This document shows positions 26,753-34,684 of a stretch of DNA of 64,000 nucleotides, piece after piece. Under the pieces are notes generated by a model, which searched no databases, had not been told where the DNA came from, and saw nothing but the letters and a program-made list of their open reading frames with translations. The DNA lies in NCBI RefSeq assembly GCF_003001675.1, contig NZ_PVYW01000004.1, positions 124,001-188,000 of the forward strand, read 5' to 3'. Source of the stretch: Cohnella sp. SGD-V74. GTDB taxonomy: Bacteria > Bacillota > Bacilli > Paenibacillales > Paenibacillaceae. A program made the position numbers and the translations under genes. How positions within the stretch are numbered: position 1 is the stretch's first letter; each line of letters begins with the position of its first letter.

Positions 26753-26782
26753 TTGACATGGTTAAAGATGAGATGTTAGGAT
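26753..26782 (+). promoter_or_regulatory. candidate promoter upstream of the small ORF and tRNA region
   Basis: TTGACA at 26753-26758 and TAGGAT at 26777-26782, 18 bp apart. It is the best -35 box between ndh and the tRNA genes. Confidence 0.5.
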
Positions 26783-26820
26783 TACGAACAAATCTTGAAT
26801 CTAGAAAGGAGTGCAGAACC

Positions 26821-26988
26821 ATGCAAGCGATGAATCGACTCGATTGGACAAATCAACCGGCAGTCTATGGGGAACAGTTCCATGAACAGTGGTTGGAGAC
26901 GCATGATTCCTGCATTCCATTTTATAGAGGCCTTCTTTACAAACGCAGAACATCCGTTGCGGCTGGCCGGCTGTATTCTACAGCCTGA
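26821..26988 (+). CDS. small hypothetical protein, 55 aa
   Basis: MQAMNRLDWTNQPAVYGEQF and onward, ending LYSTA. Not recognised. AAAGGAGTG at 26806-26813 sits 7 nt before the ATG, and a plausible promoter lies upstream at 26753, which is the main support. Terminator-like hairpins follow at 27023 and 27078. Confidence 0.4.
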   Translation: MQAMNRLDWTNQPAVYGEQFHEQWLETHDSCIPFYRGLLYKRRTSVAAGRLYSTA

Positions 26989-27022
26989 CTCCGTTCGCGA
27001 TCGTATACATAGCGTTGTTGTA

Positions 27023-27049
27023 AAGACTGCCGAGGCCGGTAGTCTTTTT
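27023..27049 (+). terminator. terminator-like hairpin upstream of the tRNA array
   Basis: AAGACTGCC pairs with GGTAGTCTT (one G-U), then T5. A weaker analogue follows at 27078-27105 (AAGAC with GTCTT, then T7). Confidence 0.6.
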
Positions 27050-27168
27050 CTATGGGGCACAAGCCTGAGCGTAGGAGAAGACGAAGGCGACAGGGGTCTT
27101 TTTTTATACTTGATCCCTCCAAAGTACATATCGCATCAAAAATCCATTTCAGAAGAGAGGCTAGTCCC

Positions 27169-27303
27169 ATGAAAAACAATTTGTATCCGTACGAACGGAA
27201 TTGGCGTCATCAGGATCACGAGATCGAGACAGAGGATAGCCGATTTGCGAGAGAAGGACAGCGACGGCCGGATTACCGGCAGAGGTGTCGCAGCTTCTCC
27301 TAA
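27169..27303 (+). CDS. small hypothetical protein, 44 aa
   Basis: MKNNLYPYERNWRHQDHEIE and onward: hydrophilic, very charged, not recognised. AGAGAGG precedes the ATG. It lies between two terminator-like hairpins just upstream of tRNA-His. Coding status is uncertain. Confidence 0.35.
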   Translation: MKNNLYPYERNWRHQDHEIETEDSRFAREGQRRPDYRQRCRSFS

Positions 27304-27330
27304 GCGGGAGCAATCTCGCGGCGCGATTCG

Positions 27331-27403
27331 AGCTATCCGGTTTCCGAATCCTTCTTCCCGGTTCCAACAGGGGAGCGAGGTGCAGGACAACGGATAGCTT
27401 TTT
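27331..27403 (+). terminator. long-loop terminator-like stem before tRNA-His
   Basis: AGCTATCCG and CGGATAGCT (27331-27339 and 27391-27399) are perfectly complementary across a 51-nt loop, and T5 follows. It ends 6 nt before tRNA-His, so it could end an upstream transcript or be a processing structure. Confidence 0.45.
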
Positions 27404-27408
27404 ATTTT

Positions 27409-27484
27409 GGAGACCATGGCGAAAGGGCGAACGCGGCGGTTTGTGACTCCGTTAGTACCAGTTCGAGTCTGGTTGGTCTCCCCA
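27409..27484 (+). tRNA. tRNA-His (GTG)
   Basis: Acceptor GGAGACCA pairs with TGGTCTCC over eight bases, including the extra G-1:C73 pair that identifies tRNA-His; anticodon GTG at 27443-27445; T-arm ACCAG-TTCGAGT-CTGGT; CCA encoded. Confidence 0.92.
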
Positions 27485-27489
27485 ATTAT

Positions 27490-27563
27490 TGCTCGGTAGC
27501 CAAGCGGCAAGGCAGATGACTTTGAATCATCGATTGCAGGTTCGATTCCTGCCCGGGCATCCA
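27490..27563 (+). tRNA. tRNA-Gln (TTG)
   Basis: Acceptor TGCTCGG with CCGGGCA; anticodon arm GATGA-CTTTGAA-TCATC, anticodon TTG at 27522-27524; T-arm with TTCGATT; discriminator T, CCA encoded. Confidence 0.93.
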
Positions 27564-27646
27564 TATTACGGATAGGCGTTATCAGATAGGCTGCCGCGAT
27601 TCGGCGGCCGACAGATCGGCGGGGTGCACCCGCTCCTGTCCTCCAC
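27564..27646 (+). other. 83-bp spacer between tRNA-Gln and tRNA-Glu
   Basis: Longer than the other tRNA spacers. It holds inverted GC-rich segments (GCCGCGATTCGGCGGC) but no T-arm or acceptor pair, so no tRNA is called. Confidence 0.6.
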
Positions 27647-27723
27647 GGCGTGGTGGTGAAAAGGAATAACACACGGGCTTTTCACGCCCGGATGTGCGGG
27701 TTCGAGTCCCGTCCACGTCTCCA
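27647..27723 (+). tRNA. tRNA-Glu (TTC), copy 1
   Basis: Acceptor GGCGTGG with CCACGTC; anticodon arm CGGGC-TTTTCAC-GCCCG, anticodon TTC at 27681-27683; T-loop TTCGAGT; CCA encoded. Confidence 0.93.
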
Positions 27724-27727
27724 TTAC

Positions 27728-27802
27728 GGTCTCATAGTTCAGTGGAAGAACGCCGCGTTGTCAGCGCGGAAGCCGGGAGTTCGATCCTCCCTGGGACCGC
27801 CA
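27728..27802 (+). tRNA. tRNA-Asp (GTC)
   Basis: Acceptor GGTCTCA with TGGGACC; anticodon arm CCGCG-TTGTCAG-CGCGG; T-loop TTCGATC; discriminator G and CCA encoded. Confidence 0.94.
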
Positions 27803-27806
27803 TTAT

Positions 27807-27885
27807 CGGGACGTAGCTCAGCTTGGTTTAGAGCGCTTGCCTTGGAAGCAAGAGGCCGCAGGTTCGAATCCTGCCGTTCCGACCA
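27807..27885 (+). tRNA. tRNA-Pro (TGG)
   Basis: Acceptor CGGGACG with CGTTCCG; anticodon arm CTTGC-CTTGGAA-GCAAG, anticodon TGG at 27843-27845; T-loop TTCGAAT; ACCA 3' end. Confidence 0.94.
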
Positions 27886-27891
27886 ACTTAA

Positions 27892-27968
27892 GGCGTGGTG
27901 GTGAAAAGGAATAACACACGGGCTTTTCACGCCCGGATGTGCGGGTTCGAGTCCCGTCCACGTCTCCA
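27892..27968 (+). tRNA. tRNA-Glu (TTC), copy 2
   Basis: Identical over all 77 nt to the copy at 27647-27723, including CCA. Anticodon TTC. Confidence 0.93.
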
Positions 27969-27974
27969 CTTTAT

Positions 27975-28050
27975 AGGGTTGTAGCTCAGAAGGTAGAGCG
28001 TCCGACTGTTAATCGGACGGTCGCAGGTTCGAGCCCTGCCAACCCTGCCA
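27975..28050 (+). tRNA. tRNA-Asn (GTT)
   Basis: Acceptor AGGGTTG with CAACCCT; anticodon arm TCCGA-CTGTTAA-TCGGA; T-loop TTCGAGC; GCCA 3' end. Confidence 0.94.
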
Positions 28051-28051
28051 T

Positions 28052-28126
28052 GGGGGTATAGTTCAATGGGAAGAACACCGGTCTCCAAAACCGCACATGC
28101 AGGTTCGACTCCTGCTGCCCCTGCCA
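28052..28126 (+). tRNA. tRNA-Trp (CCA)
   Basis: Acceptor GGGGGTA with TGCCCCT; anticodon arm CCGGT-CTCCAAA-ACCGC, anticodon CCA; T-loop TTCGACT; discriminator G and CCA encoded. It is the last tRNA of the array. Confidence 0.93.
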
Positions 28127-28177
28127 AAAATCATAAGCAGAAAGGAAGAAGCCGACCTTGTTTTACAGGTGACCCTC

Positions 28178-28789
28178 ATGCAGAGAAGACAAATCCCTAT
28201 GATTCACGAAAAAACCTTCCGCAATGTCTCCGAAAAGGATCTGACGATGGACGACGTGTTCGCGCGTATTCGCAGCTTTATGCTCACCGATCCGCGCGCG
28301 GCCTATCAACTGATGGTAGGCACGGATGCTCAGGTTCACGCCGGGCATACGAAGTTCGTGACGTCCGTCGTTATTTTCCGGCCGGGCAGAGGCGCTTGGT
28401 TCTGCTATCGGCAGGTCATTCTGCCGCGGGAAATCCGTTCGCTCCAAGAGAAGCTTGGTCTGGAGACGACGTTCAGCCAGGAGATTGCCTCGTATTTCGA
28501 CGCGAGCAAACGCGCCGAGCTGGAGGATATTCTCCTGCCCTACGTTTATCAAGGCGCGGAGCTGAAGCTGTTCATCGACATCGATGCAGGCACGGATGCC
28601 AAGCGCAACCGGACTTCGGCGTTCGTCGCGGATTTGGTCGGGCGGATCGAGGCGATGGGATTGTCGGCCCGGGTGAAACCTGAGGCAATTGCAGCTTCTT
28701 CCGTATCGAATCGATATACGAAAGTGCCTTACAGAGAGTCAAAACGGCAGTCATTGTCGCTGCGTGGGAGTGTCATTTCTCCATATTAA
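28178..28789 (+). CDS. ribonuclease H-like YkuK (DUF458) family protein
   Basis: A 203-residue protein matching the YkuK/DUF458 family, which has an RNase H-like fold. Conserved parts: LMVGTDAQVHAGHTKFVTSV with the acidic strand, and FIDIDAGTDAKRNRTSAFV. Most family members are predicted nucleases without a demonstrated substrate. The ATG at 28178 is chosen for AGGTGA at 28167-28172; an ATG at 28199 is also possible. It follows tRNA-Trp by 51 bp and may be transcribed with the tRNAs. Confidence 0.8.
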   Translation: MQRRQIPMIHEKTFRNVSEKDLTMDDVFARIRSFMLTDPRAAYQLMVGTDAQVHAGHTKFVTSVVIFRPGRGAWFCYRQVILPREIRSLQEKLGLETTFSQEIASYFDASKRAELEDILLPYVYQGAELKLFIDIDAGTDAKRNRTSAFVADLVGRIEAMGLSARVKPEAIAASSVSNRYTKVPYRESKRQSLSLRGSVISPY

Positions 28790-29202
28790 AACATACAGAC
28801 AACGGGATGGCGCGATAATTAGTGCTATTCGAAACAATAAATTGTTACGTTGTTATACTTACACCATGTTCAATCGGGCTGAAATAAGTGAAGCTGAAAG
28901 CAAGCATGAAATAACAACTTCAAGATCAGGGGGGGGGGCTATATTTATTTTTTTACTATATATAATTATTATGACAGTGGATTAAAAGATTGCTATCACC
29001 CAAATAAAGTGAGGAGTTAGAACTGAAGAAGTTTTTTTGGAGAGATGACTAAAAAAAGGAGCGATTGGAGGGCCAATCCGCTCATTTAAAACTTTGATTC
29101 AACCTAGTGTCCAACTGATAGCTATTTATTGAACGCTACTCGATATATGGACGGTAATTCGTCTAACCGTTTTTTGGGGTAAAAGCTGAATGGAGGCATC
29201 CG
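28790..29202 (+). other. AT-rich 413-bp gene-free stretch with a G10 homopolymer
   Basis: Base composition falls sharply after ykuK. A run of ten G at 28929-28938 is followed by an almost pure A/T segment. A palindrome AACAATAAATTGTT lies at 28833-28846, beside a TATACT box (28854-28859). No supported gene was seen. Confidence 0.6.
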
Positions 29203-30180
29203 ATGAAGGTTACTGATAAAGACTTTCGAAAAATGGTGCAAAGTGAACTGAGGAAAATTAGACGTGCTTTTCCGAAAAATCTTAGTGACGAACTAGGCAT
29301 CGGAAGGTTTCATCTTTCGCTTCTAGATGATATGACTTATTTAATTAAGGATAGGCATGCAGAGTCAAGACTGAATATAAAAAATAATGAAGAATTATCT
29401 AAACAATCTCAACTTGCCTTAATTGGATTAATATCAGTAGGTTATTTATGTTTAGCGATAGACCTTCGTGAAGATAGCTCTTCTGGGAGGACATTACTAC
29501 CGGCAGATTTTATTAAACCTGAAGTTACGGTGGATCCCAACTTAATAATTAGGAGTTTTTTGGTTCAGATAGTTAATCACGGGCTTTCAATATTAGAACT
29601 TGTGAATTGTGGACTTGATAATTCGGCAAGAGTTTTAGTGCGTGTTTTGAATGAAACAAGTTGGCTATCCTTGGTTCTTTTCTCAAGTAGAACGAAATTA
29701 ATACAATATTCGAGTCATATTAATGATCCAGAAAAAGAAAAAGAAATTTGGAGAAAGTCCTTTAGTTTAGGACAATTAACGAAAGAATTGATTAATTTGG
29801 AATCTAGATTTGGTCTTCCAAATGATATTGTTAGGGCAATTGGGGATACTAGGAATGAACTGTATAGAGCTTACTCACAATCAATACATTCGTCATATGT
29901 CCCTACTGTACTTGGCTCTTTTGGCCTTCCATTTTCGAATTCTGAGGATGAGATAATGAGTTTTTCTCTTTTTGGAACTGCAACAAAGGCATCTAATGGG
30001 ACACTTGAGGATTTGAATTGGTGTTTATTTTATTATCATCTGATGTTTTTTGCGATAACTAAAGAGATTCATAAATACAAAGCAACTCCACATAATGAAT
30101 TATGGAGAGCTGCATATGCTCTATCAATTTGTTACAGGCATATTTATCTTTCGGAATACAAAAAGAAATTCGATGAGTAA
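29203..30180 (+). CDS. hypothetical protein, 325 aa, AT-rich and foreign-looking
   Basis: Not recognised by family. Mostly helical; segments such as HGLSILELVNCGLDNSARVL and WLSLVLFSSRTKL resemble the DUF5677-type proteins that turn up in accessory regions, but this is only an impression. Codon use is strongly AT-biased (many TTA, ATA, AAT), unlike all neighbours, which supports recent acquisition. Start ATG at 29203 follows TGGAGG. It lies between the tRNA/ykuK segment and the RtcB genes. Confidence 0.7.
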   Translation: MKVTDKDFRKMVQSELRKIRRAFPKNLSDELGIGRFHLSLLDDMTYLIKDRHAESRLNIKNNEELSKQSQLALIGLISVGYLCLAIDLREDSSSGRTLLPADFIKPEVTVDPNLIIRSFLVQIVNHGLSILELVNCGLDNSARVLVRVLNETSWLSLVLFSSRTKLIQYSSHINDPEKEKEIWRKSFSLGQLTKELINLESRFGLPNDIVRAIGDTRNELYRAYSQSIHSSYVPTVLGSFGLPFSNSEDEIMSFSLFGTATKASNGTLEDLNWCLFYYHLMFFAITKEIHKYKATPHNELWRAAYALSICYRHIYLSEYKKKFDE

Positions 30181-30337
30181 ACAAAATGCTTCAGCCCTAT
30201 TGCCAAAGTCGTATGCTGAACTATAGTTCTTTGGTGGGGGTTGAATGGAGCAATATCGGTTATTGTTTAGTGTCTCGATAATTTGTTTAATGGAAAACTA
30301 GCTATTAGCAGATGAAATGTGCAAGGAGAAAACAAAA

Positions 30338-31564
30338 ATGACTTACCAAACCATAGACGGAGTGCGGGTATGGGGCAATCCTGATGCCGGCGCGCTGTCG
30401 CAAGCCAAAACGTGCGCGGAGCACGGCAACGTCGTGCAGGCGCTGCTGATGGCGGACCATCACAAAGGATACAGCCAGCCGATCGGCGGCGTCGTAGCGT
30501 ACGAAGGCCAAATCTCGCCCTCGGGCGTCGGGTACGACATCGGCTGCGGCAACAAGGCAGTGCGGACGAACCTGTTCGCAGCAGACATCAAGCCGATTCT
30601 GCCCGCCATAATGGATCAGATCGCAAGGAAAGTGTCCTTCGGAGTAGGGCGCGTCAATAGCGAAAAGGTGGATCACCAACTGTTCGACGATCCCGACTGG
30701 GCTGTGTACGCGGCGATCGGAAGGCAGGAGCACGACAAGCTGAAGGCGTTGGCTCGCGATCAGCTCGGCACGGTCGGCAGCGGCAATCATTACGTCGATC
30801 TGTTCGAGGAACCGGAGACGGGCCGCCTTTGGATCGGCAATCACTTCGGAAGCCGCGGCTTCGGTCACAAGACGGCGAGCGGGTTCCTGAACCTCGCAGC
30901 CGGACGCGACTTCCTCGCGAGCGCACCGGGAGAGAAGATGGATCAGCCGCCTGTGCTTCTCGATCTGGACAGCGAGCTCGGCGATCTGTACTACCGGGCG
31001 ATGAAGCTTGCCGGACGGTACGCTTACGCCGGACGAGATTACGTCATCGCGCAGCTGTTGTCGCTCTTGGGCGCGAGCGCCGACTTCGAAGTGCACAACC
31101 ATCACAACTACGCCTGGAAGGAAACTCATGCGGGGAAGTCGACGATCGTCGTTCGCAAAGGCGCGACGCCTTCCGCACCGGGCCAGCTTGGCTTTATCGG
31201 CGGAAGCATGGGCGACATCTCCGTTATCGTGAGAGGGAAGGACACGGACGAGAACCGCGATTCCTTCTACAGCACCGTGCATGGAGCGGGTCGGATCATG
31301 AGTCGTACGCAAGCCGCAGGGAAAATGAACTGGAAAACCCGTAAGCGTACGGGTGGCCAGATCACCATCGAACAAATGAAACAAGCCGTTCGCGCCTTCG
31401 ATGTGGAGCTTCGCGGAGCCGGTACGGACGAGAGCCCGTTCGTCTACCGCAAGCTGCAGGAGGTGCTCGACGCGCACGCCGACACGATCGAGGTTCTGCA
31501 CGTGCTGAAGCCGATCGGCGTATGCATGGCCGGCGCAGACGAGTTCGATCCGTACAAAGATTAA
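30338..31564 (+). CDS. rtcB: RtcB-family RNA ligase, paralogue 1
   Basis: A 408-residue protein with RtcB signatures: GVGYDIGCGNKA with the metal-binding Asp and Cys, GSGNHYVDL, NHFGSRGFGH, VHNHHNYAWKE and STVHGAGRIMSR with the His guanylated by GTP. RtcB joins 2',3'-cyclic phosphate or 3'-phosphate ends to 5'-OH ends in tRNA splicing or RNA repair. The ATG at 30338 follows AAGGAG (30323-30328). A more distant paralogue lies 355 bp downstream. Confidence 0.9.
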   Translation: MTYQTIDGVRVWGNPDAGALSQAKTCAEHGNVVQALLMADHHKGYSQPIGGVVAYEGQISPSGVGYDIGCGNKAVRTNLFAADIKPILPAIMDQIARKVSFGVGRVNSEKVDHQLFDDPDWAVYAAIGRQEHDKLKALARDQLGTVGSGNHYVDLFEEPETGRLWIGNHFGSRGFGHKTASGFLNLAAGRDFLASAPGEKMDQPPVLLDLDSELGDLYYRAMKLAGRYAYAGRDYVIAQLLSLLGASADFEVHNHHNYAWKETHAGKSTIVVRKGATPSAPGQLGFIGGSMGDISVIVRGKDTDENRDSFYSTVHGAGRIMSRTQAAGKMNWKTRKRTGGQITIEQMKQAVRAFDVELRGAGTDESPFVYRKLQEVLDAHADTIEVLHVLKPIGVCMAGADEFDPYKD

Positions 31565-31608
31565 ACAAACAAATCCGGGCAACCGAGACAGACTGAGCCG
31601 ACGGGATA

Positions 31609-31638
31609 TTGACAAAGCTTCCCAAACCCGTATATGAT
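31609..31638 (+). promoter_or_regulatory. sigma-A promoter before the small ORF and rtcB paralogue 2
   Basis: TTGACA at 31609-31614 and TATGAT at 31633-31638, 18 bp apart: the best housekeeping promoter of this segment. Confidence 0.75.
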
Positions 31639-31674
31639 AGACACTATCTTATTGAAGAAAGGAGGTCGAAGGAC

Positions 31675-31779
31675 ATGACCGCAGTTATCAACCGCCGCAA
31701 CGTCGTTACGCCGCAATCGAATACTTCGTTCATTGTCCATCGGCCTCTACGGGCCCTAGCCAAGGAAGGAGAAAGCTAA
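31675..31779 (+). CDS. 34-residue leader peptide or small protein upstream of rtcB paralogue 2
   Basis: MTAVINRRNVVTPQSNTSFI and onward, ending AKEGES. AAAGGAGG (31658-31665) sits 9 nt before the ATG and a sigma-A promoter lies upstream. A terminator (31841-31870) follows before rtcB. The layout promoter, short ORF, terminator, gene resembles transcription attenuation, but no run of regulatory codons is evident. Confidence 0.55.
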   Translation: MTAVINRRNVVTPQSNTSFIVHRPLRALAKEGES

Positions 31780-31840
31780 CGCCCCGCCGGCGTATCGTCG
31801 GAAGGGGATGTCAGTCTTTCGTTTTCACTGCGCGCAGAAG

Positions 31841-31870
31841 ACCGTAAGCGATGAGGCTTGCGGTTTTTTT
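31841..31870 (+). terminator. terminator or attenuator between the small ORF and rtcB paralogue 2
   Basis: ACCGTAAGC pairs with GCTTGCGGT (one G-U), loop GATGAG, then seven T. Confidence 0.8.
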
Positions 31871-31919
31871 GCGTTTTCTTTTTTGCTAAATTACGATTAA
31901 GAGAGGGTTTATATCATTT

Positions 31920-33350
31920 ATGGAACAAAATGTTAACGAACTTTATTATCGGCGAATCGATCTCCCTGCCGGGGATCTCCACGTATTCGCGCACGACGAT
32001 CTGTTCTATGCCATGGGGGCCAAGGTGCTCGAGATGGCGAACAACAACCTGCAAATTCCGAATATCCGCTATATGAGCTATACGCCCGACGCCCATGTCG
32101 GAGTCGGCACCTGCATCGGCACGACGGCGGTATGGGGCGTGGAGGACGGCTTCGTCTCCCCCTCCATCGTCGGCAGCGACATCGGCTGCGGGATGCGCGT
32201 GCATCTGACGAATTTGCAGGCGGAGGACTTGCAGGACGTCAAGCTCCGTCGGAAGCTGGTCAAAGCCATCGAGAAACGTATCCCGGTGGAAAATCATGCG
32301 AGAGGGCACTTCTCCGACGTTCGTCTGGAGGACGTGCTGCGCAAAGGACTTCACGGTCTGCCGGGCAAATACGTGCCGGACGCGTATACGCCTAGAAAGG
32401 CGACTTCCCTGACCCATGTCGAGTGCAGCCGATTCCGGTTCGACGAAGGAGAGCTGGACCGCATCCCGATGCCGGTGTGGCACAGGGCTCATCGCCAGCT
32501 CGGCACGCTGGGCAACGGCAATCATTTTATCGAAATTCAAGCCTTGAGCATTCCCGAGGACAATCGCGCCATCGCGGAGCGGTGGGGACTCCGCGACGGC
32601 CAGGTCGCGGTCATGATCCATTCCGGCTCCAGGTCTTGGGGCGGCGCCGTTAACCAGCATTGCGGCTCGCAGGTGGCGAAGACGATGAGCCGGCTCGGGC
32701 TCGGCACGGCCGATCCGAAGCTGGCCTACGCGCCGCTGGACAGCGAGGCGGGCCGGGCGTATGCGAATTTGATGTATTCGGCGCTGAACTTCGCGGTCGC
32801 GAATCGGCATCTGATGGCGTTCGCCGTTCGCGACGCGTTCAAGGAAACGTTCGGATCCCGGGCGGAGATGAGCACGCTCTACGACCTGATGCACAACTAC
32901 GCCTGCGAGGAGAGCCATGGGGACGAGGCGATGCTCGTTCACCGCAAAGGCACGACGCGCGCGCTGCCGGCCGGACACGCCGGCAATCCCGAGCCCTATC
33001 GCGAGACGGGTCATCCCGCGCTCATACCCGGCTCGATGGGAACGGCCTCCTATCTGATGGTCGGAGCCCCGGAAGGCTCGCGCAACTACTACTCTATCTG
33101 TCACGGAGCGGGCCGTATTCGGTCTCGCAACGCGACCAAGCAGCTCGTCACGGTAGACGAATTTGCTTCCTCCCTGCGGGTCGGTCACGACGACGAGGTC
33201 GTGCTGAATCACCGCGCGCTCGAAGCGCTGGTGGACGAATCGCCGCAGGCTTACAAAGATGTAGACCAAATCATCGATAGCGTCGTCCAGGCGCGGCTGG
33301 CCTCCGTAGTGGCCAAATGCCGTCCTCTGGCGGCCGTAAAAGGAGTGTGA
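31920..33350 (+). CDS. rtcB: RtcB-family RNA ligase, paralogue 2
   Basis: A 476-residue RtcB with GSDIGCGMRV, LGNGNHFIEIQ, HSGSRSWGG, LMHNYACEE and ICHGAGRIRSR, covering metal ligands and the guanylated His. It keeps the canonical GCGM where the first paralogue has GCGN. The Shine-Dalgarno (GAGAGGG) is about 12 nt from the ATG, so translation may be modest. It ends 8 bp before the AAA+ gene, forming an operon with that and the sirtuin gene. Confidence 0.9.
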   Translation: MEQNVNELYYRRIDLPAGDLHVFAHDDLFYAMGAKVLEMANNNLQIPNIRYMSYTPDAHVGVGTCIGTTAVWGVEDGFVSPSIVGSDIGCGMRVHLTNLQAEDLQDVKLRRKLVKAIEKRIPVENHARGHFSDVRLEDVLRKGLHGLPGKYVPDAYTPRKATSLTHVECSRFRFDEGELDRIPMPVWHRAHRQLGTLGNGNHFIEIQALSIPEDNRAIAERWGLRDGQVAVMIHSGSRSWGGAVNQHCGSQVAKTMSRLGLGTADPKLAYAPLDSEAGRAYANLMYSALNFAVANRHLMAFAVRDAFKETFGSRAEMSTLYDLMHNYACEESHGDEAMLVHRKGTTRALPAGHAGNPEPYRETGHPALIPGSMGTASYLMVGAPEGSRNYYSICHGAGRIRSRNATKQLVTVDEFASSLRVGHDDEVVLNHRALEALVDESPQAYKDVDQIIDSVVQARLASVVAKCRPLAAVKGV

Positions 33351-33358
33351 TTTCGAAC

Positions 33359-34660
33359 ATGACGATAATAACCGCCAATACTGCCGCCAAGCCTCCTTTT
33401 CTGATCAAGTCGATCGGGGCCGGCGAAGCGCTGAATGCAGAACGCTATTTCAACTATATCGCCGTCGTTCAGGAGATCGTCGATTTTCTGAGCGGGCGGT
33501 ATGGCGAAGGCTTCCGCCTCTATTACCAGGACGACGGCAACGAGGTGTGGAACGGACTGGAGGAAGACTTGCGCGACGGCTATGCCGGAGTGGAACACGC
33601 GGCGAGCCTGTTCGATCTGGTCGAGACGGAGGTGTTCGAGTATGCCGCCGATTCCGATCCGCAGCGGGCGGGTTATGCGATCCGGCCCGCCGTGCGCAAC
33701 AACCTGTTCGTGTACCGCGAGCAGCTTGTCGCGCTGGCCAGAATTCCGAGAGTGACCCAGCACGGTCTCGGTTACGAGGATCTGATTTTCTGCCGTTCGG
33801 ACGAGGGGCTGGTGCGTTTTCTGGAGGAATTGCGGGCACGCAGGCTTGCCGACCCGAAGATCATCGTGTTCACCGACACCCGCGACGGTTTGGAGCAGGA
33901 GCGCAAAACGGTCGGGTACGCAGTCGGCCGGGAAGAGGTGTTCATGGAAGGGGAGCTGAAGACGCAGGTTTACCGTTCGATCGACGAGTTTTTCTCCAAG
34001 GATCGCGCTTTTTTCCAAACCTACGGACTTCCCTACAAGCGGGGAATTCTGCTGTACGGCAAGCCGGGCAACGGCAAGACGACGTTGGTGAAGTCGATCT
34101 CGTCTACGACGAGCGCCCCTGTCGCCTATTGGCAGATTACCGAGTATACGAGCAGCGGCTCGATCAAGGAAGTGTTCGATACCGCGTCGCAGATGGCGCC
34201 GATGGTACTCGTTATTGAAGACATCGACTCCATGCCCGATTCCTGTCGTTCTTACTTTCTCAACACGCTGGACGGAGCAACGTCGAAGGAGGGCATCTAT
34301 CTCATCGGAACGACGAACTATCCGGAGAAGATCGATCCGGCGCTGATGAATCGGGCCGGTCGCTTCGATCGGGCGTACGAGGTGAAGTCTCCGGACGAGG
34401 AGATGCGTCGCGCTTATTTGGCCCATATCGGTCTGCGCCGCGTCGCAAGCGAGGAAGAGCTTGAACGGGCGGCACGCCGAACGGACGGATTCACGCTTGC
34501 CCAGCTCAGTGAGCTGTACGCCTCGGCCGCGCTGCAGATGCATTACGAGAACGAAGTCGATCTAGAGCGGCTGATCGCCGGAATGAAATCCGACTACGCC
34601 AAGGACCGCAGCAAGGAGTGGATGACGGAAGACAAGTCGCGTAAAATGGGATTTGCATAA
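33359..34660 (+). CDS. AAA+ ATPase
   Basis: A 433-residue protein. The first half (about 1-215) is a domain I do not recognise. The second half is an AAA+ module: Walker A GKPGNGKT near residue 235, Walker B MVLVIEDID near 283-291, and an arginine-finger region MNRAGRFDRAYE as in FtsH/Bcs1-type ATPases. It is probably a remodelling ATPase acting with RtcB. AAAAGGAG lies 13 nt before the ATG at 33359, inside the end of rtcB, so the two are coupled. The sirtuin gene follows after 24 bp. Confidence 0.85.
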   Translation: MTIITANTAAKPPFLIKSIGAGEALNAERYFNYIAVVQEIVDFLSGRYGEGFRLYYQDDGNEVWNGLEEDLRDGYAGVEHAASLFDLVETEVFEYAADSDPQRAGYAIRPAVRNNLFVYREQLVALARIPRVTQHGLGYEDLIFCRSDEGLVRFLEELRARRLADPKIIVFTDTRDGLEQERKTVGYAVGREEVFMEGELKTQVYRSIDEFFSKDRAFFQTYGLPYKRGILLYGKPGNGKTTLVKSISSTTSAPVAYWQITEYTSSGSIKEVFDTASQMAPMVLVIEDIDSMPDSCRSYFLNTLDGATSKEGIYLIGTTNYPEKIDPALMNRAGRFDRAYEVKSPDEEMRRAYLAHIGLRRVASEEELERAARRTDGFTLAQLSELYASAALQMHYENEVDLERLIAGMKSDYAKDRSKEWMTEDKSRKMGFA

Positions 34661-34684
34661 GACGAGCGATGCGGAGGGGAAGAG

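Noticed and set aside
27231..27345. Additional tRNA before tRNA-His (GATTACCGGC ... GATTCGAGC)
   Set aside because: The putative anticodon loop lacks T33 and the T-arm does not fold; the segment is explained by a small ORF and a long-loop stem.
27564..27646. Possible extra tRNA between tRNA-Gln and the first tRNA-Glu
   Set aside because: No TTCGA T-loop in a stem and no acceptor pairing could be found.
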